DNA of 64,000 nucleotides from Frankia umida (lineage in GTDB: Bacteria; Actinomycetota; Actinomycetes; Frankiales; Frankiaceae). How positions within the stretch are numbered: position 1 is the first letter of the stretch; each line of letters starts with the position of its first letter. The DNA is taken from contig NZ_JALKFT010000021.1 in NCBI RefSeq assembly GCF_023242945.1, positions 1 to 64,000 on the forward strand, given 5' to 3'. The notes beneath the pieces were generated by a model. That model ran no database searches. It was given only the letters and a program-made list of their open reading frames with translations, and had not been told where the DNA came from. The translations under genes and the position numbers were made by a program. Below are positions 26,907-35,645 of this stretch, piece after piece.

Positions 26907-27488
26907 CTATGCCTCGGTGGACAGTCGGTCAAGGACGCCACCAAGATCATCTGTGGTGACGCCGGCGATGAAGCGGGCGGCGATCCGGCCGCGGGGGTCG
27001 AGCACGTAGGTCATGGGCAGACCGGCGACGCCGGGCCAGCGTGCGGCCAGGGTGCCGTCCTCGTCGACGATCGTGGGGTAGGGCACGGCGAAGGCGCGTA
27101 GGAAGGCCGCGGCGGTGCCTGCCCGCTCCTGGTGGTCCACGCCCAGGAAGGCAACGGTCGGACGCTGGTGGGCCAGCGTGACCAGGGCGGGTGTCTCCGC
27201 CCGGCAGGGCGGACACCAGGAGGCCCAGAAGTTGACCACGGTGACACGCCCCCGCAGTGCCGCGAGATCGACCCGTTGCCCCGACGGTGTCAGGCCGCTG
27301 GTCCGCGGCGCGGACCTGCGCTCGCTCGGCGCGGTGAAGGTAAGCCGCGACCGCCCGGTGCCCCCGTCCCCGTCGGCTGCCGTGGCCCCCGTGCTGCAGC
27401 TGGCCAGGCACAGACAGACCGCCACCAGAAGCATCGGGACGACATGTCGCCCCACCCCACGCCGGACCGCACCCGCCATCGGTCGCAC
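26907..27488 (-). CDS. TlpA-like thiol:disulfide oxidoreductase lipoprotein
   Basis: The product has 193 residues. The N-terminus MLLVAVCLCLASCSTG is a lipoprotein signal peptide with lipobox LASC, so the protein is anchored outside the membrane. The thioredoxin-like fold shows VTVVNFWASWCPPCRAETPA with the CPPC active site, then FLGVDHQERAGTAAAFLRAF and VAGLPMTYVLDPRGRIAARF. Family members reduce disulfides in cytochrome c maturation or repair oxidised proteins. GTG 27488 is chosen because GGGAG lies 5 nt upstream; ATG 27479 is an alternative. A perfect palindrome at 27512-27528 overlaps the promoter region. No ccdA/resB partner is next to it. Confidence 0.86.
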   Translation of the reverse strand: MRPMAGAVRRGVGRHVVPMLLVAVCLCLASCSTGATAADGDGGTGRSRLTFTAPSERRSAPRTSGLTPSGQRVDLAALRGRVTVVNFWASWCPPCRAETPALVTLAHQRPTVAFLGVDHQERAGTAAAFLRAFAVPYPTIVDEDGTLAARWPGVAGLPMTYVLDPRGRIAARFIAGVTTDDLGGVLDRLSTEA

Positions 27489-27511
27489 GACATCTCCCTC
27501 GTCTGCCAATC

Positions 27512-27528
27512 TTCTACAACTTGTAGAA
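27512..27528. promoter_or_regulatory. perfect 17-bp palindrome, candidate repressor operator
   Basis: TTCTACAACTTGTAGAA is a perfect inverted repeat with 8-base arms and a 1-base centre. It lies 24 bases upstream of the tlpA-like start, where it would overlap a promoter. TACA/TGTA arms resemble BlaI/CopY-type operators, which are bound by dimeric winged-helix repressors. It is strikingly A+T-rich for this window. Confidence 0.65.
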
Positions 27529-27725
27529 TAAGCGTAGGACGGTAGGTGTGCCGTGTGCGTCGCGATTGTCGGCGGGGCTCCCGCGGGCCGTCCTGCCACC
27601 GGACCGGATGGACCCCGCTGGCCCGTTCATGCGACACGGTGCCATCTATCGCCCACGCCCTGTAGCGCTGTTTCCGGGGGCTGCGGGTGTGCAGGATGCA
27701 CACGGGTCGTCGTGGGGGCGTTCGT

Positions 27726-27773
27726 GTCCGTTTTGCCCCCCACGGCGACCCGTGTAGGCGGATCTTGCTGGGG
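27726..27773 (+). repeat. dispersed 48-bp repeat, copy 2 (upstream of glnA2)
   Basis: The segment begins GTCCGTTTTGCCCCCCACGG and is 36/48 identical to 13147-13194 in an ungapped hand alignment. It ends 166 bases before the glnA2 start, the same strand relation as the pyrG copy. Confidence 0.5.
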
Positions 27774-27939
27774 GCTGGTTGCGGGGAGTGGTGGGGGTGG
27801 GGGGCGGGTTGCTGTCTGTGCGGGTGAGGGGTGGTTTGGTCGCAGGGGATAGCCGGGCTGGCGGGTGGGGCGCTCGCTATGGTCGGTTCAGGTCGGACGG
27901 GCCCGTATCGTCGAGTCCTCACCTCAGTGCGGAGGCGTC

Positions 27940-29298
27940 ATGGACAAACAGCAGGAGTTCGTGCTGCGAACTCTCGAGGAGCGGGACATCCGCTTTGTGC
28001 GGCTCTGGTTCACCGACGTCCTCGGGTACCTGAAATCCGTGGAGATCTCCCCGGCCGAACTTGAGGGGGCACTGTCCGAGGGCATCGGGTTCGACGGTTC
28101 GGCGATCGAGGGTTTCGCCCGGGTGCACGAGGCGGACATGCTCGCCCGGCCCGACCCGTCCACGTTCCAGGTGCTGCCCTGGCGGGGCGAGCATCCGCTG
28201 ACCGCCCGGATGTTCTGTGACCTGGTCATGCCGGACGGGGGGCCGGCGGCCACCGACTCACGCTGGGTGCTGCGGCGCACGCTGGCGCGGGCAGCCGATG
28301 CCGGGTTCACCTTCTACACCCATCCGGAGATCGAGTTCTTTCTGCTCAAGGAGCCGCCCAGGCGCGGCGGGCCGATGCCCCCGCCGGTCGACGAGTCGGG
28401 ATATTTCGACCTGACCCCGAACGACATCAGCCACGACTTCCGCCAGCAGGCGATCAGCATGCTGGAACGGCTCGGTATCTCGGTGGAGTTCAGCCATCAC
28501 GAGGTCGCGCCGGGGCAGCAGGAGATCGACCTGCGATACGCGGACGCGCTCACCATCGCGGACAACATCATGACGTTCCGGCAGGTGGTGAAGGAGGTCG
28601 CGCTGCGCCAGGGCATCTACGCCACGTTCATGCCCAAGCCGTTCGGCGACCAGGCGGGCTCCGGGATGCACACGCATCTGAGCCTGTTCGAGGGTGACCG
28701 CAACGCCTTTCACGACCCGACGGACGAATACCAGCTGTCCAAGGTGGCGAAGTCGTTCATCGCCGGGCTGCTCACCCACGCCGCGGAGATCACCGCGGTC
28801 ACCAACCAGTGGGTGAACTCCTACAAGCGGCTGATCGGCGACCAGCAGGCCGGTGAGGTGCTGGAGGCGCCCGCGTACGTGTGCTGGGGGCACAACAACC
28901 GTTCCGCGCTGGTCCGCGTCCCGCTGTACAAGCTGCACAAGACGCAGGCGACCCGGGTCGAGTTCCGGCTGCCGGACAGCGCCTGCAACCCGTACCTGAC
29001 CTTCGCTCTGGTGCTGGCCGCCGGGCTGCGTGGCATCCAGGGTGGGTATGACCTGCCCGCACCGGCTGCGGACGACGTCTGGATGCTCACCGACGAGGAG
29101 CGCCGCGAGCGGGGGATCGCCGCCCTGCCCGGATCGCTTTCGGACGCCATCACGGTGATGGAGGGTTCGGCGCTGGTGCGAGAGACCCTCGGCGACGAAC
29201 TGTTCGCGTTCTTCCTGCGCAACAAGCGGGCCGAATGGCAGGACTACCGGCGGCAGGTCACACCGTTCGAGATCGACCGGTACCTGCCCGTGCTGTGA
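27940..29298 (+). CDS. glnA2: type I glutamine synthetase, GlnA2-like
   Basis: The product has 452 residues and is a GSI-family enzyme (glutamate + ammonia + ATP to glutamine). Family motifs are IGFDGSAIEGFARVHEADML, THPEIEFFLL, FMPKPFGDQAGSGMHTHLSL and NQWVNSYKRLIGD. At the place where GlnA1 has the adenylylation Tyr (LYELPP), this protein has Trp381 (DDVWMLTDEE), so it should not be a substrate of GlnE. The assignment as glnA2 rests on that and on adjacency to glnE, as in mycobacteria. It may have a specialised role. ATG 27940 has GGAGG at good spacing. The stop overlaps the glnE start (GTGA). Confidence 0.9.
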   Translation: MDKQQEFVLRTLEERDIRFVRLWFTDVLGYLKSVEISPAELEGALSEGIGFDGSAIEGFARVHEADMLARPDPSTFQVLPWRGEHPLTARMFCDLVMPDGGPAATDSRWVLRRTLARAADAGFTFYTHPEIEFFLLKEPPRRGGPMPPPVDESGYFDLTPNDISHDFRQQAISMLERLGISVEFSHHEVAPGQQEIDLRYADALTIADNIMTFRQVVKEVALRQGIYATFMPKPFGDQAGSGMHTHLSLFEGDRNAFHDPTDEYQLSKVAKSFIAGLLTHAAEITAVTNQWVNSYKRLIGDQQAGEVLEAPAYVCWGHNNRSALVRVPLYKLHKTQATRVEFRLPDSACNPYLTFALVLAAGLRGIQGGYDLPAPAADDVWMLTDEERRERGIAALPGSLSDAITVMEGSALVRETLGDELFAFFLRNKRAEWQDYRRQVTPFEIDRYLPVL

Positions 29299-32200
29299 CC
29301 TCGCAACGGCACGGCGCTGCGGCCGGTGGGATCGACCATCCACGGGGAAGTTCGGTCGGCGCTCGTCTCGCCCGCCTCGGCTTCACCGACGTCGACCGGG
29401 TGGCCGCCGCCATGCGACGGCTGGCGCTGCTGCCCGCGGACGGAACCGGAGCCGGAGCTGAAGCCGGCGGCGGCGGAACTGACGCCGGAGCCGGCGGGTT
29501 CAGCCACCCGGTGGTCGCCGCCCTCGCGGCCTCGGCCGATCCTGATCTGGCGCTCGGTGGGCTGGAACGGCTGCTCGACGCGCTGGGTCCGGTGGACGGA
29601 CCGGGGCTGCTCGCCGGGCTCGCGGCGCGGCGGGGCCTGCGGGAACGGCTGTGCGCGGTGCTCGGCGCCAGCCGGGCCCTGGGTGATCATCTGGCGCGCC
29701 GGCCGGGGGACTGGCAGGTACTGGACGCGGACGACCTGGCGACCGGACGGCCCGACGCGGCCCGGACCCGTGCCATGCTGCTGCGGGCGGTCGGCGCCGA
29801 CCCGGACGCGCCGACTCCTCGGGCCGCGGCCGACACCACCGAGATCCTCGACGAGCTACGGCTGGCCTACCGCCGTGAACTGCTGACCGTCGCCGCCCGG
29901 GACCTGACCGGCGCGGTCGCCCTGGACGACGCGACCGCCGAACTCGCCGATCTCGCCGGCGCGGCCGTCGACGCGGCCCTGGCCATCGCCCGGGCGGGTC
30001 TGCCGGCCGAGTCCGCGCCGGTGCGCCTGGCCGTGATCGGGATGGGCAAGTGCGGCGGCCGCGAGCTCAACTACGTCAGCGACGTGGACGTCGTGTTCGT
30101 CGCCGAGCCGCCGAACGTCGAGGCTGACACCGGGGCTGGCCCCGATGCCGATGCCGATGCCGATGCCAAAACCGATGCCGGGGCCGGGGCCGGGGGTGGT
30201 CTCGAGGCGACGTTGCGGACGGCGGCGCGGCTGGCCGAGGGGTTGGTGCGGGCGGCGGGGCTGGTGACGTCGGTGGGGGCGCTGTTCCAGGTCGACACCA
30301 ACCTGCGCCCGGAGGGACGCGACGGCGCCCTGGTACGCACGCTCGAGAGCCATCTGACCTACTACCGCCGCTGGGCGCGGACCTGGGAGTTCCAGGCGCT
30401 GCTGAAGGCCAGGCCGATCGCCGGCGACCGCGACCTCGGCGACCAGTTCTGCGCGCGGGTCGCCCCGCTGGTCTGGACCGCGTCCGCCCGGCCGAACTTC
30501 GTCGCCGACGTCCAGGCGATGCGCCGTCGGGTCGAGTCCACGCTGTCCCGGGCGGAGGCCGACCGTAACCTCAAGCTCGGCCCCGGGGGGCTGCGTGATG
30601 TCGAGTTCGCGGTGCAGCTGCTGCAACTCGTCCATGGCCGGGCGGACCCGAAGCTGCGGGAGAACGCCACGCTGGCCGCGCTCGACGGCCTCGTCCGCGG
30701 GGGGTACGTCGGGCGCCGCGACGCCGCGGCGCTCGCCGACGCCTATCGTTTCCTGCGCACCGCCGAACACCGGTTGCAGCTGCGCAACCTGCGCCGCGTC
30801 CACACCCTGCCCAGGGGCGAGCCCGAGCTGCGCTGGCTCGCCCGGTCGATGGGGATGCGCACGGCGGCGGAGTTCGAGGCCGCCCGGACCAGGATCGCGC
30901 ACACGGTCCGCTCGATGCACGAGCGGTTGTTCTACCAGCCGCTGCTGGAGGCGGTGGCCCGGCTGTCCACCGAGGAGATCCGGCTTTCCCACGCCGAGGC
31001 GGCGCAGTGGCTGACCGCGCTGGGATTCGTCACACCACAACGGTCGCTGCGCCACATCGAGGCGCTGACCAGCGGAGTCAGCCGGACCGCGGCGATCCAA
31101 CGGCATCTGCTCCCCACCCTGCTGCCGACCTTCGCGGACGGACCGGCCCCGGACGCGGGGCTGCTGGCCTACCGTCAGGTCAGCGAGGCGCTTGGCCGGG
31201 TGCCGTGGTACCTGCGGTTGCTGCGCGACTCGGTCGGCGCCGCCGACCGGCTGGCCAGGGTCCTCGCGACCAGCCCGTACGTCGCCGATCTGATGGCGCA
31301 GGCCCCGGAGTCGGTGCGGCTGCTGCGGACCGAGGCCGATCTGGTGCCGGTGTCCCGCGAGGCGCTGTCGCGCACGCTGCTGGCCATCGTGCACCGCAAC
31401 CCGGATTCGGCGGACGCGGTCGGACGTGGACGGGCGGTGCGTCGGGTGGAGCTGGTCCGGGTCGCCTGCGCCGATCTGCTGGGCCTGCTCGACGTCGTCG
31501 CGGTCGGCCGGGCGCTCAGCGACGCCGCGGCGGCCACCGTCACGGCCAGCCTGCTCATCGCGCAGCGCCGGGTCGCCGGGGGCGACCCCGATCGGCTGCC
31601 CGCGCGGATGGCCGTCATCGCGATGGGACGCCTCGGCGGGGACGAGATGTCCTATGTCAGTGACGCCGATGTGGTCTTCGTCCACGCGCCCCGGGACGGA
31701 TACGGCGAGCAGGAGGCGGGGCGGGCCGCCGCCGCGGTCGTCGGCGAGCTGCACCGGCTGCTGTCGCTGCCCGGACCGGATCCGGCGCTGCGCCTGGACA
31801 CGGCGCTGCGTCCGGAGGGCCGCAGCGGTCCGCTCACACGCACACTCGAGGCCTACGAGGCCTACTACCGGCGATGGTCACGAGACTGGGAGTCGCAGGC
31901 CCTGCTGCGGGCCAGGCCGCTGGCCGGCGATCCGGAGCTGGCCTACGGGTTCTGCCGCCTCATCGACGCGGTGCGCTACCCGCAGGCACTGCCGGCGACG
32001 GCGCTCGCCGAGATCGTCCGGTTGCGTGGTCGGATGCGACGTGAACGGGTGCCCCGTGGCGTCGACCCGCGGCGGCACCTGAAGTTCGGGCCCGGCGGCC
32101 TCACCGACGTGGAGTGGGCCGTCCAGGTCCTGCAGTTGCGGCATGCCCGCGCGCTGCCGTCGCTGCGGACCACCTCGACCCTGGACGGGCTGCGCGCGGC

Positions 32201-32477
32201 GGTCCGTACCGGTCTGCTCGGCGAGGGGGACGCCGGTGATCTGCAGGCGGCCTGGCTCTCGGCCGCACGCATCCGCGGTGCGGGCACCCTGGCCGGGCGA
32301 CGCGACCCCGATCTCGTCCCGACCGACCCGCAGGAAGCCGAACGCACGGCCCGGGCCGCCGGGTGGCCCGCCGGGGGAGGCGCGGACCTGTTCGCCGAAC
32401 ACCAGCGGCTTACCGGGCGCGCCGACCGGGTGGTGCAGGCCATCTTCGCCCGCGAGCAGACCGCGGGTTTCGGCTGA
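29295..32477 (+). CDS. glnE: bifunctional glutamine synthetase adenylyltransferase/adenylyl-removing enzyme
   Basis: The product has 1060 residues. Two nucleotidyltransferase domains are visible: the N-terminal one with VIGMGKCGGRELNYVSDVDV (about residue 248) and the C-terminal one with VIAMGRLGGDEMSYVSDADV (about 775), each followed by a helical GlnD-type domain (NLKLGPGGLRDVEFAVQLLQ and HLKFGPGGLTDVEWAVQVLQ). GlnE adds AMP to, and removes it from, the regulatory Tyr of GSI. A 20-residue Asp-Ala/Gly-Ala insertion at about 275-297 comes from a 6-base GCCGAT repeat and disrupts a surface loop of the first domain. GTG 29295 overlaps the glnA2 stop. Confidence 0.95.
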   Translation: MTSQRHGAAAGGIDHPRGSSVGARLARLGFTDVDRVAAAMRRLALLPADGTGAGAEAGGGGTDAGAGGFSHPVVAALAASADPDLALGGLERLLDALGPVDGPGLLAGLAARRGLRERLCAVLGASRALGDHLARRPGDWQVLDADDLATGRPDAARTRAMLLRAVGADPDAPTPRAAADTTEILDELRLAYRRELLTVAARDLTGAVALDDATAELADLAGAAVDAALAIARAGLPAESAPVRLAVIGMGKCGGRELNYVSDVDVVFVAEPPNVEADTGAGPDADADADAKTDAGAGAGGGLEATLRTAARLAEGLVRAAGLVTSVGALFQVDTNLRPEGRDGALVRTLESHLTYYRRWARTWEFQALLKARPIAGDRDLGDQFCARVAPLVWTASARPNFVADVQAMRRRVESTLSRAEADRNLKLGPGGLRDVEFAVQLLQLVHGRADPKLRENATLAALDGLVRGGYVGRRDAAALADAYRFLRTAEHRLQLRNLRRVHTLPRGEPELRWLARSMGMRTAAEFEAARTRIAHTVRSMHERLFYQPLLEAVARLSTEEIRLSHAEAAQWLTALGFVTPQRSLRHIEALTSGVSRTAAIQRHLLPTLLPTFADGPAPDAGLLAYRQVSEALGRVPWYLRLLRDSVGAADRLARVLATSPYVADLMAQAPESVRLLRTEADLVPVSREALSRTLLAIVHRNPDSADAVGRGRAVRRVELVRVACADLLGLLDVVAVGRALSDAAAATVTASLLIAQRRVAGGDPDRLPARMAVIAMGRLGGDEMSYVSDADVVFVHAPRDGYGEQEAGRAAAAVVGELHRLLSLPGPDPALRLDTALRPEGRSGPLTRTLEAYEAYYRRWSRDWESQALLRARPLAGDPELAYGFCRLIDAVRYPQALPATALAEIVRLRGRMRRERVPRGVDPRRHLKFGPGGLTDVEWAVQVLQLRHARALPSLRTTSTLDGLRAAVRTGLLGEGDAGDLQAAWLSAARIRGAGTLAGRRDPDLVPTDPQEAERTARAAGWPAGGGADLFAEHQRLTGRADRVVQAIFAREQTAGFG

Positions 32478-32541
32478 GTCAGTGCGGTCCAGGGTCAGTG
32501 CCGTCCAGGGTCAGTGCCGTCCAGGGTCAGTGCCGTCCAGG
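32478..32541 (+). repeat. four tandem 16-bp units directly after glnE
   Basis: GTCAGTGCCGTCCAGG is repeated four times head to tail (the first copy has GCGG for GCCG), starting immediately after the glnE stop codon and ending just before the terminator hairpin. Such 3' repeats may act as a copy-number-variable spacer; no function is known. Confidence 0.95.
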
Positions 32542-32545
32542 ATCG

Positions 32546-32594
32546 CCGAAGGCCGGCCGTCCGAGGGCAGGAGTCCCGGACGGCCGGCCTTCGG
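32546..32594. terminator. bidirectional terminator between glnE and glnII
   Basis: A perfect 18-bp stem (CCGAAGGCCGGCCGTCCG, 32546-32563, complement at 32577-32594) with a 13-nt loop lies between the convergent genes. Confidence 0.88.
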
Positions 32595-32760
32595 CTGTCG
32601 CCTCACGTCGCGGTACACACCGTCGCGGCGCCGCGGAGTACATCGAGAAGCCGGGGCGACGTGCTCCCCCGCACGAGCGCCCCGGTTTGGGTCCGGCTGG
32701 CCAGATCAGATCAGATCGCAGATCAGGTTCGGATCAGGCCGAGTGGAGCGGAGAGGAGGG

Positions 32761-33834
32761 TCAGACGCTCGCGCCGGCGGTGACACCCACGAGGGTCGGG
32801 GTGCCCTGCTCCGGCACGAACAGAGTCGGCTTGTCGCCGGCCAGCGCGCTGCAGCAGGTGTCGACCATCAGGGCGGAGACCAGGTACGGGTCCATGTTGG
32901 CGTTCGGACGACGGTCCTCCAGCCAGCCCTTCTTCGCCTTCTCGACCGCCCACGGAATACGGACGGACGCGCCGCGGTCCGAGGCGCCCCAGGAGAACTT
33001 GTTCCAGGGGGCGGTCTCGTGCTTGCCGGTCAGCCGGTCCTGGATGCCCGTCCCGTAGTGGGTGACATGCTCCAGAACGCGGGTGCCCAGGGCCTCGCAA
33101 CAGGTGACGATGGCGTCCCAGCCGGCCATCGTCTGCTTGGTGGAGAAGTTGGTGTGCGCGCCGGCACCGTTCCAGTCGCCGAGGATCGGCTTGGCGGCGA
33201 AGGACACCTCGACGCCGTAGTCCTCGGAGATGCGGTGCAGCAGCCACCGGCCCAGCCAGATCTGGTCGCCGATCTCGGGCGTCGGAAGCACGCCGATCTG
33301 GAACTCCCACTGGCCCATCATGACTTCGGCGTTGGTGCCCTCGATGGCGAGGCCGGCGTCGAGGCACGCCTGGGTGTGACGCTCCACGATCTCGCGGCCT
33401 GGCATCTTCGAGCCGCCGACGCCGCAGTAGTACGGGCCCTGCGGCGCGGGGAAGCCGACCTCGGGCCAGCCGTAGGGACGGCCGTCCTTGAAGAAGGTGT
33501 ACTCCTGCTCGATGCCGAACATCGGCGACATGTCGGCGTACTTCTCGGCGACACTGCGGCTGAACGCCCGGGTGTTGGTCGGGTGGGGCGTGAAGTCGGT
33601 CAGTTCGACCTCACACAGCACCAGCCGGTTGTCGCCGCCCCGCAGGGGGTCGGGCGTCACGAAGACGGGACGCAGCACGCAGTCCGAGTTCGATCCCGGC
33701 GCCTGGTTGGTGCTCGAGCCGTCGAAGCCCCAGATGTCCGGCTCCTGGCCGTCCTTGACGATGCGCGTCTTGCTGCGCATCAGGGGGTCGGGCTCGGTGC
33801 CGTCGATCCAGATGTACTCGGCCTGATAACTCAC
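32761..33834 (-). CDS. glnII: type II (eukaryote-type) glutamine synthetase
   Basis: The product has 357 residues, the short GSII form. It starts MSYQAEYIWIDGTEPDPLMR and contains IWGFDGSSTNQAPGSNSDCV, FGIEQEYTFF, ILGDWNGAGAHTNFSTKQTM and RRPNANMDPYLV, all characteristic of GSII and distinct from GSI. It lacks the adenylylation loop, so GlnE should not control it. Among bacteria GSII occurs in rhizobia, Frankia and Streptomyces. GTG 33834 follows GGGGAG. A GlnR-type box (33950-33976) about 116 bases upstream suggests nitrogen control. It is transcribed in the same direction as, and downstream of, glnA1. Confidence 0.96.
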   Translation of the reverse strand: MSYQAEYIWIDGTEPDPLMRSKTRIVKDGQEPDIWGFDGSSTNQAPGSNSDCVLRPVFVTPDPLRGGDNRLVLCEVELTDFTPHPTNTRAFSRSVAEKYADMSPMFGIEQEYTFFKDGRPYGWPEVGFPAPQGPYYCGVGGSKMPGREIVERHTQACLDAGLAIEGTNAEVMMGQWEFQIGVLPTPEIGDQIWLGRWLLHRISEDYGVEVSFAAKPILGDWNGAGAHTNFSTKQTMAGWDAIVTCCEALGTRVLEHVTHYGTGIQDRLTGKHETAPWNKFSWGASDRGASVRIPWAVEKAKKGWLEDRRPNANMDPYLVSALMVDTCCSALAGDKPTLFVPEQGTPTLVGVTAGASV

Positions 33835-33949
33835 TCAACTACTCCCCGCTGTTGATCCTGCACCTGACGGAGCGACTTTGTGATCGGCCTGGGGGAGGCC
33901 GACCCAGGCCGCGGTGACGGAGGGTTCGGTCGGAGCTTCGTCGGGCCTG

Positions 33950-33976
33950 GTTACCGAACCGTTCCGTAATTGTTAA
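33950..33976 (-). promoter_or_regulatory. GlnR-type box upstream of glnII
   Basis: Read on the minus strand, the half-sites TTAAC, GGAAC and GTAAC are each separated by exactly 6 nt, matching the Streptomyces GlnR pattern gTnAC-n6-GaAAC-n6-gTnAC with two mismatches in total. It lies about 116 bases upstream of the glnII start in an A+T-rich patch. Confidence 0.65.
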
Positions 33977-34133
33977 TTCTTTGTCTCTCGTGGGTGACTG
34001 TCGGCATTGCTGTCGGCAGCGTGACGGGATGTCGTGCCGGCCCGGCGCCGGATGTACCGGACCGGTGTCCGGCATTTTTCGGAACCTGGTCGGCACGGCC
34101 CGCCCGAAACATTCCGCCGACGGACTGCCCGGC

Positions 34134-35558
34134 TCAGATGTCGTAGTAGAGCGTGAACTCGTAAGGATGCGGACGAAGCCTGATCGCGTCGACCTCGTTA
34201 CGTCGCTTGTAGTCCAGCCAGGTCTCGATCAGGTCGGGTGTGAAGACGTCGCCCTCACGCAGGAACTCGTTGTCCGCCTCGAGCGCGTCGAGCACCTTCT
34301 CCAGGGACCCGGGCACCTGGGGAACGGCGGCCAGTTCGTCCGGGGGAAGCTCGTAGAGGTCCTTGTCGATCGGGTCCGGCGGGTCGATCTTGTTGCGGAT
34401 TCCGTCGAGGCCGGCCATGAGCATCGCGGCGAAGGCGAGATACGGATTGCAGCTCGGGTCCGGCACGCGGAACTCGACCCGCTTCGCCTTCGGCGAGTCA
34501 CCGCCCAGCGGAATGCGACAGCAGGCGGAGCGGTTACGCGCGGAGTAGACGAGGTTCACCGGGGCCTCGTAGCCGGGCACCAGCCGCCGGTAGGAGTTCG
34601 TCGTCGGGTTGGTGAAGGCGAGCAGCGCCGGGGCGTGGTGCAGCAGTCCGCCGATGTAGTAGCGGGCGGTGTCCGACAGGCCGCCGTAGCCGTTGGCGCT
34701 GTAGAACAGCGGCTCGCCGTCCTTCCAGAGACTGGAGTGCACGTGCATGCCGGAACCGTTGTCCTCGAACAGCGGCTTGGGCATGAACGTGACGGTCTTG
34801 CCCCGGCTACGGGCCACGTTGCGGATGACGTACTTGTAGAGCATCAGGTTGTCAGCGGTCTTCAGCAACGTGTCGAACCGGATGTCGATCTCGGCCTGGC
34901 CCGCGGTGCCGACCTCGTGGTGCTGCATCTCGACGGTGATACCGGTCTCGTAGAGCACCCGGGTCATCTCGGAACGCAGGTCGGTGAAGTGGTCGGTGGG
35001 TGGGACGGGGAAGTAGCCGCCCTTGAAGCGGGGCTTGTAACCGAGGTTGCCCCCCTCCTCCTTGCGGGCGGTGTTCCACGCCGCCTCGACCGAGTCGACC
35101 TGGTGCATGGAGCCATACGGGTTGTAGTCGTACCGGACGTCGTCGAAGATGTAGAACTCCGCCTCCGGGCCGAAGTACGCGGTGTCGGCGATGCCGGTGC
35201 CGCGCAGGTAGGTCTCGGCCTTCTTGGCGATGTTGCGCGGGTCGCGCGAGTACTGCTCCTTCGTGATCGGGTCGTGGATGAAGAACGTCATGGCGAGTGT
35301 CTTGTGTTCACGGAACGGGTCGACAAAAGCCGTCTGCGGGTCCGGGAGCAGCAGCATGTCGGACTCGTGGATGGCCTGGAATCCCCGAATGGACGAGCCG
35401 TCGAACATGAGCCCGTCGGTGAACACCGACTCCTCGAATACCTGGGTCGGGATCGTGAAGTGCTGCATGATCCCGGGTAGGTCGCAGAATCGGACGTCGA
35501 TGAACTGAACCTTCTCGTCGCGGATATAGCGGAGCACGTCCTCGGCCTTGGTGAACAT
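34134..35558 (-). CDS. glnA: type I glutamine synthetase
   Basis: The product has 474 residues, the usual GSI-beta length (GlnA1-type). Motifs are MFDGSSIRGFQAIHESDMLL, FGPEAEFYIFDDV, FMPKPLFEDNGSGMHVHSSL and NPTTNSYRRLVPGYEAPVNL. Tyr402 in KDLYELPPDELAAVP is the predicted adenylylation site for GlnE. ATG 35558 is preceded by GGAGG. A strong GlnR-type box lies about 90-115 bases upstream. The enzyme is the main ammonia-assimilating route in cytosol. The next gene downstream on the strand is glnII, 299 bases away, with its own regulatory region. Confidence 0.96.
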   Translation of the reverse strand: MFTKAEDVLRYIRDEKVQFIDVRFCDLPGIMQHFTIPTQVFEESVFTDGLMFDGSSIRGFQAIHESDMLLLPDPQTAFVDPFREHKTLAMTFFIHDPITKEQYSRDPRNIAKKAETYLRGTGIADTAYFGPEAEFYIFDDVRYDYNPYGSMHQVDSVEAAWNTARKEEGGNLGYKPRFKGGYFPVPPTDHFTDLRSEMTRVLYETGITVEMQHHEVGTAGQAEIDIRFDTLLKTADNLMLYKYVIRNVARSRGKTVTFMPKPLFEDNGSGMHVHSSLWKDGEPLFYSANGYGGLSDTARYYIGGLLHHAPALLAFTNPTTNSYRRLVPGYEAPVNLVYSARNRSACCRIPLGGDSPKAKRVEFRVPDPSCNPYLAFAAMLMAGLDGIRNKIDPPDPIDKDLYELPPDELAAVPQVPGSLEKVLDALEADNEFLREGDVFTPDLIETWLDYKRRNEVDAIRLRPHPYEFTLYYDI

Positions 35559-35645
35559 TCGTCCTCCAGCCTCCTGTCACGCTTCCCGGTCCGTGGACCA
35601 CGGCATGTCGAGATGTCTTTGGTCATGTCCCGGTAGGCGGATGAC

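Larger units (their letters stand above)
27489..27939. other. divergent tlpA-like/glnA2 intergenic region
   Basis: These 451 bases contain the 17-bp palindrome near the tlpA-like start, the second copy of the 48-bp repeat (27726-27773), a long G-rich run (27770-27840) and a possible -10 (TATGGT, 27878-27883) for glnA2. I looked for GlnR-type half-sites and found none convincing. Small open frames here have no coding character. Confidence 0.5.
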
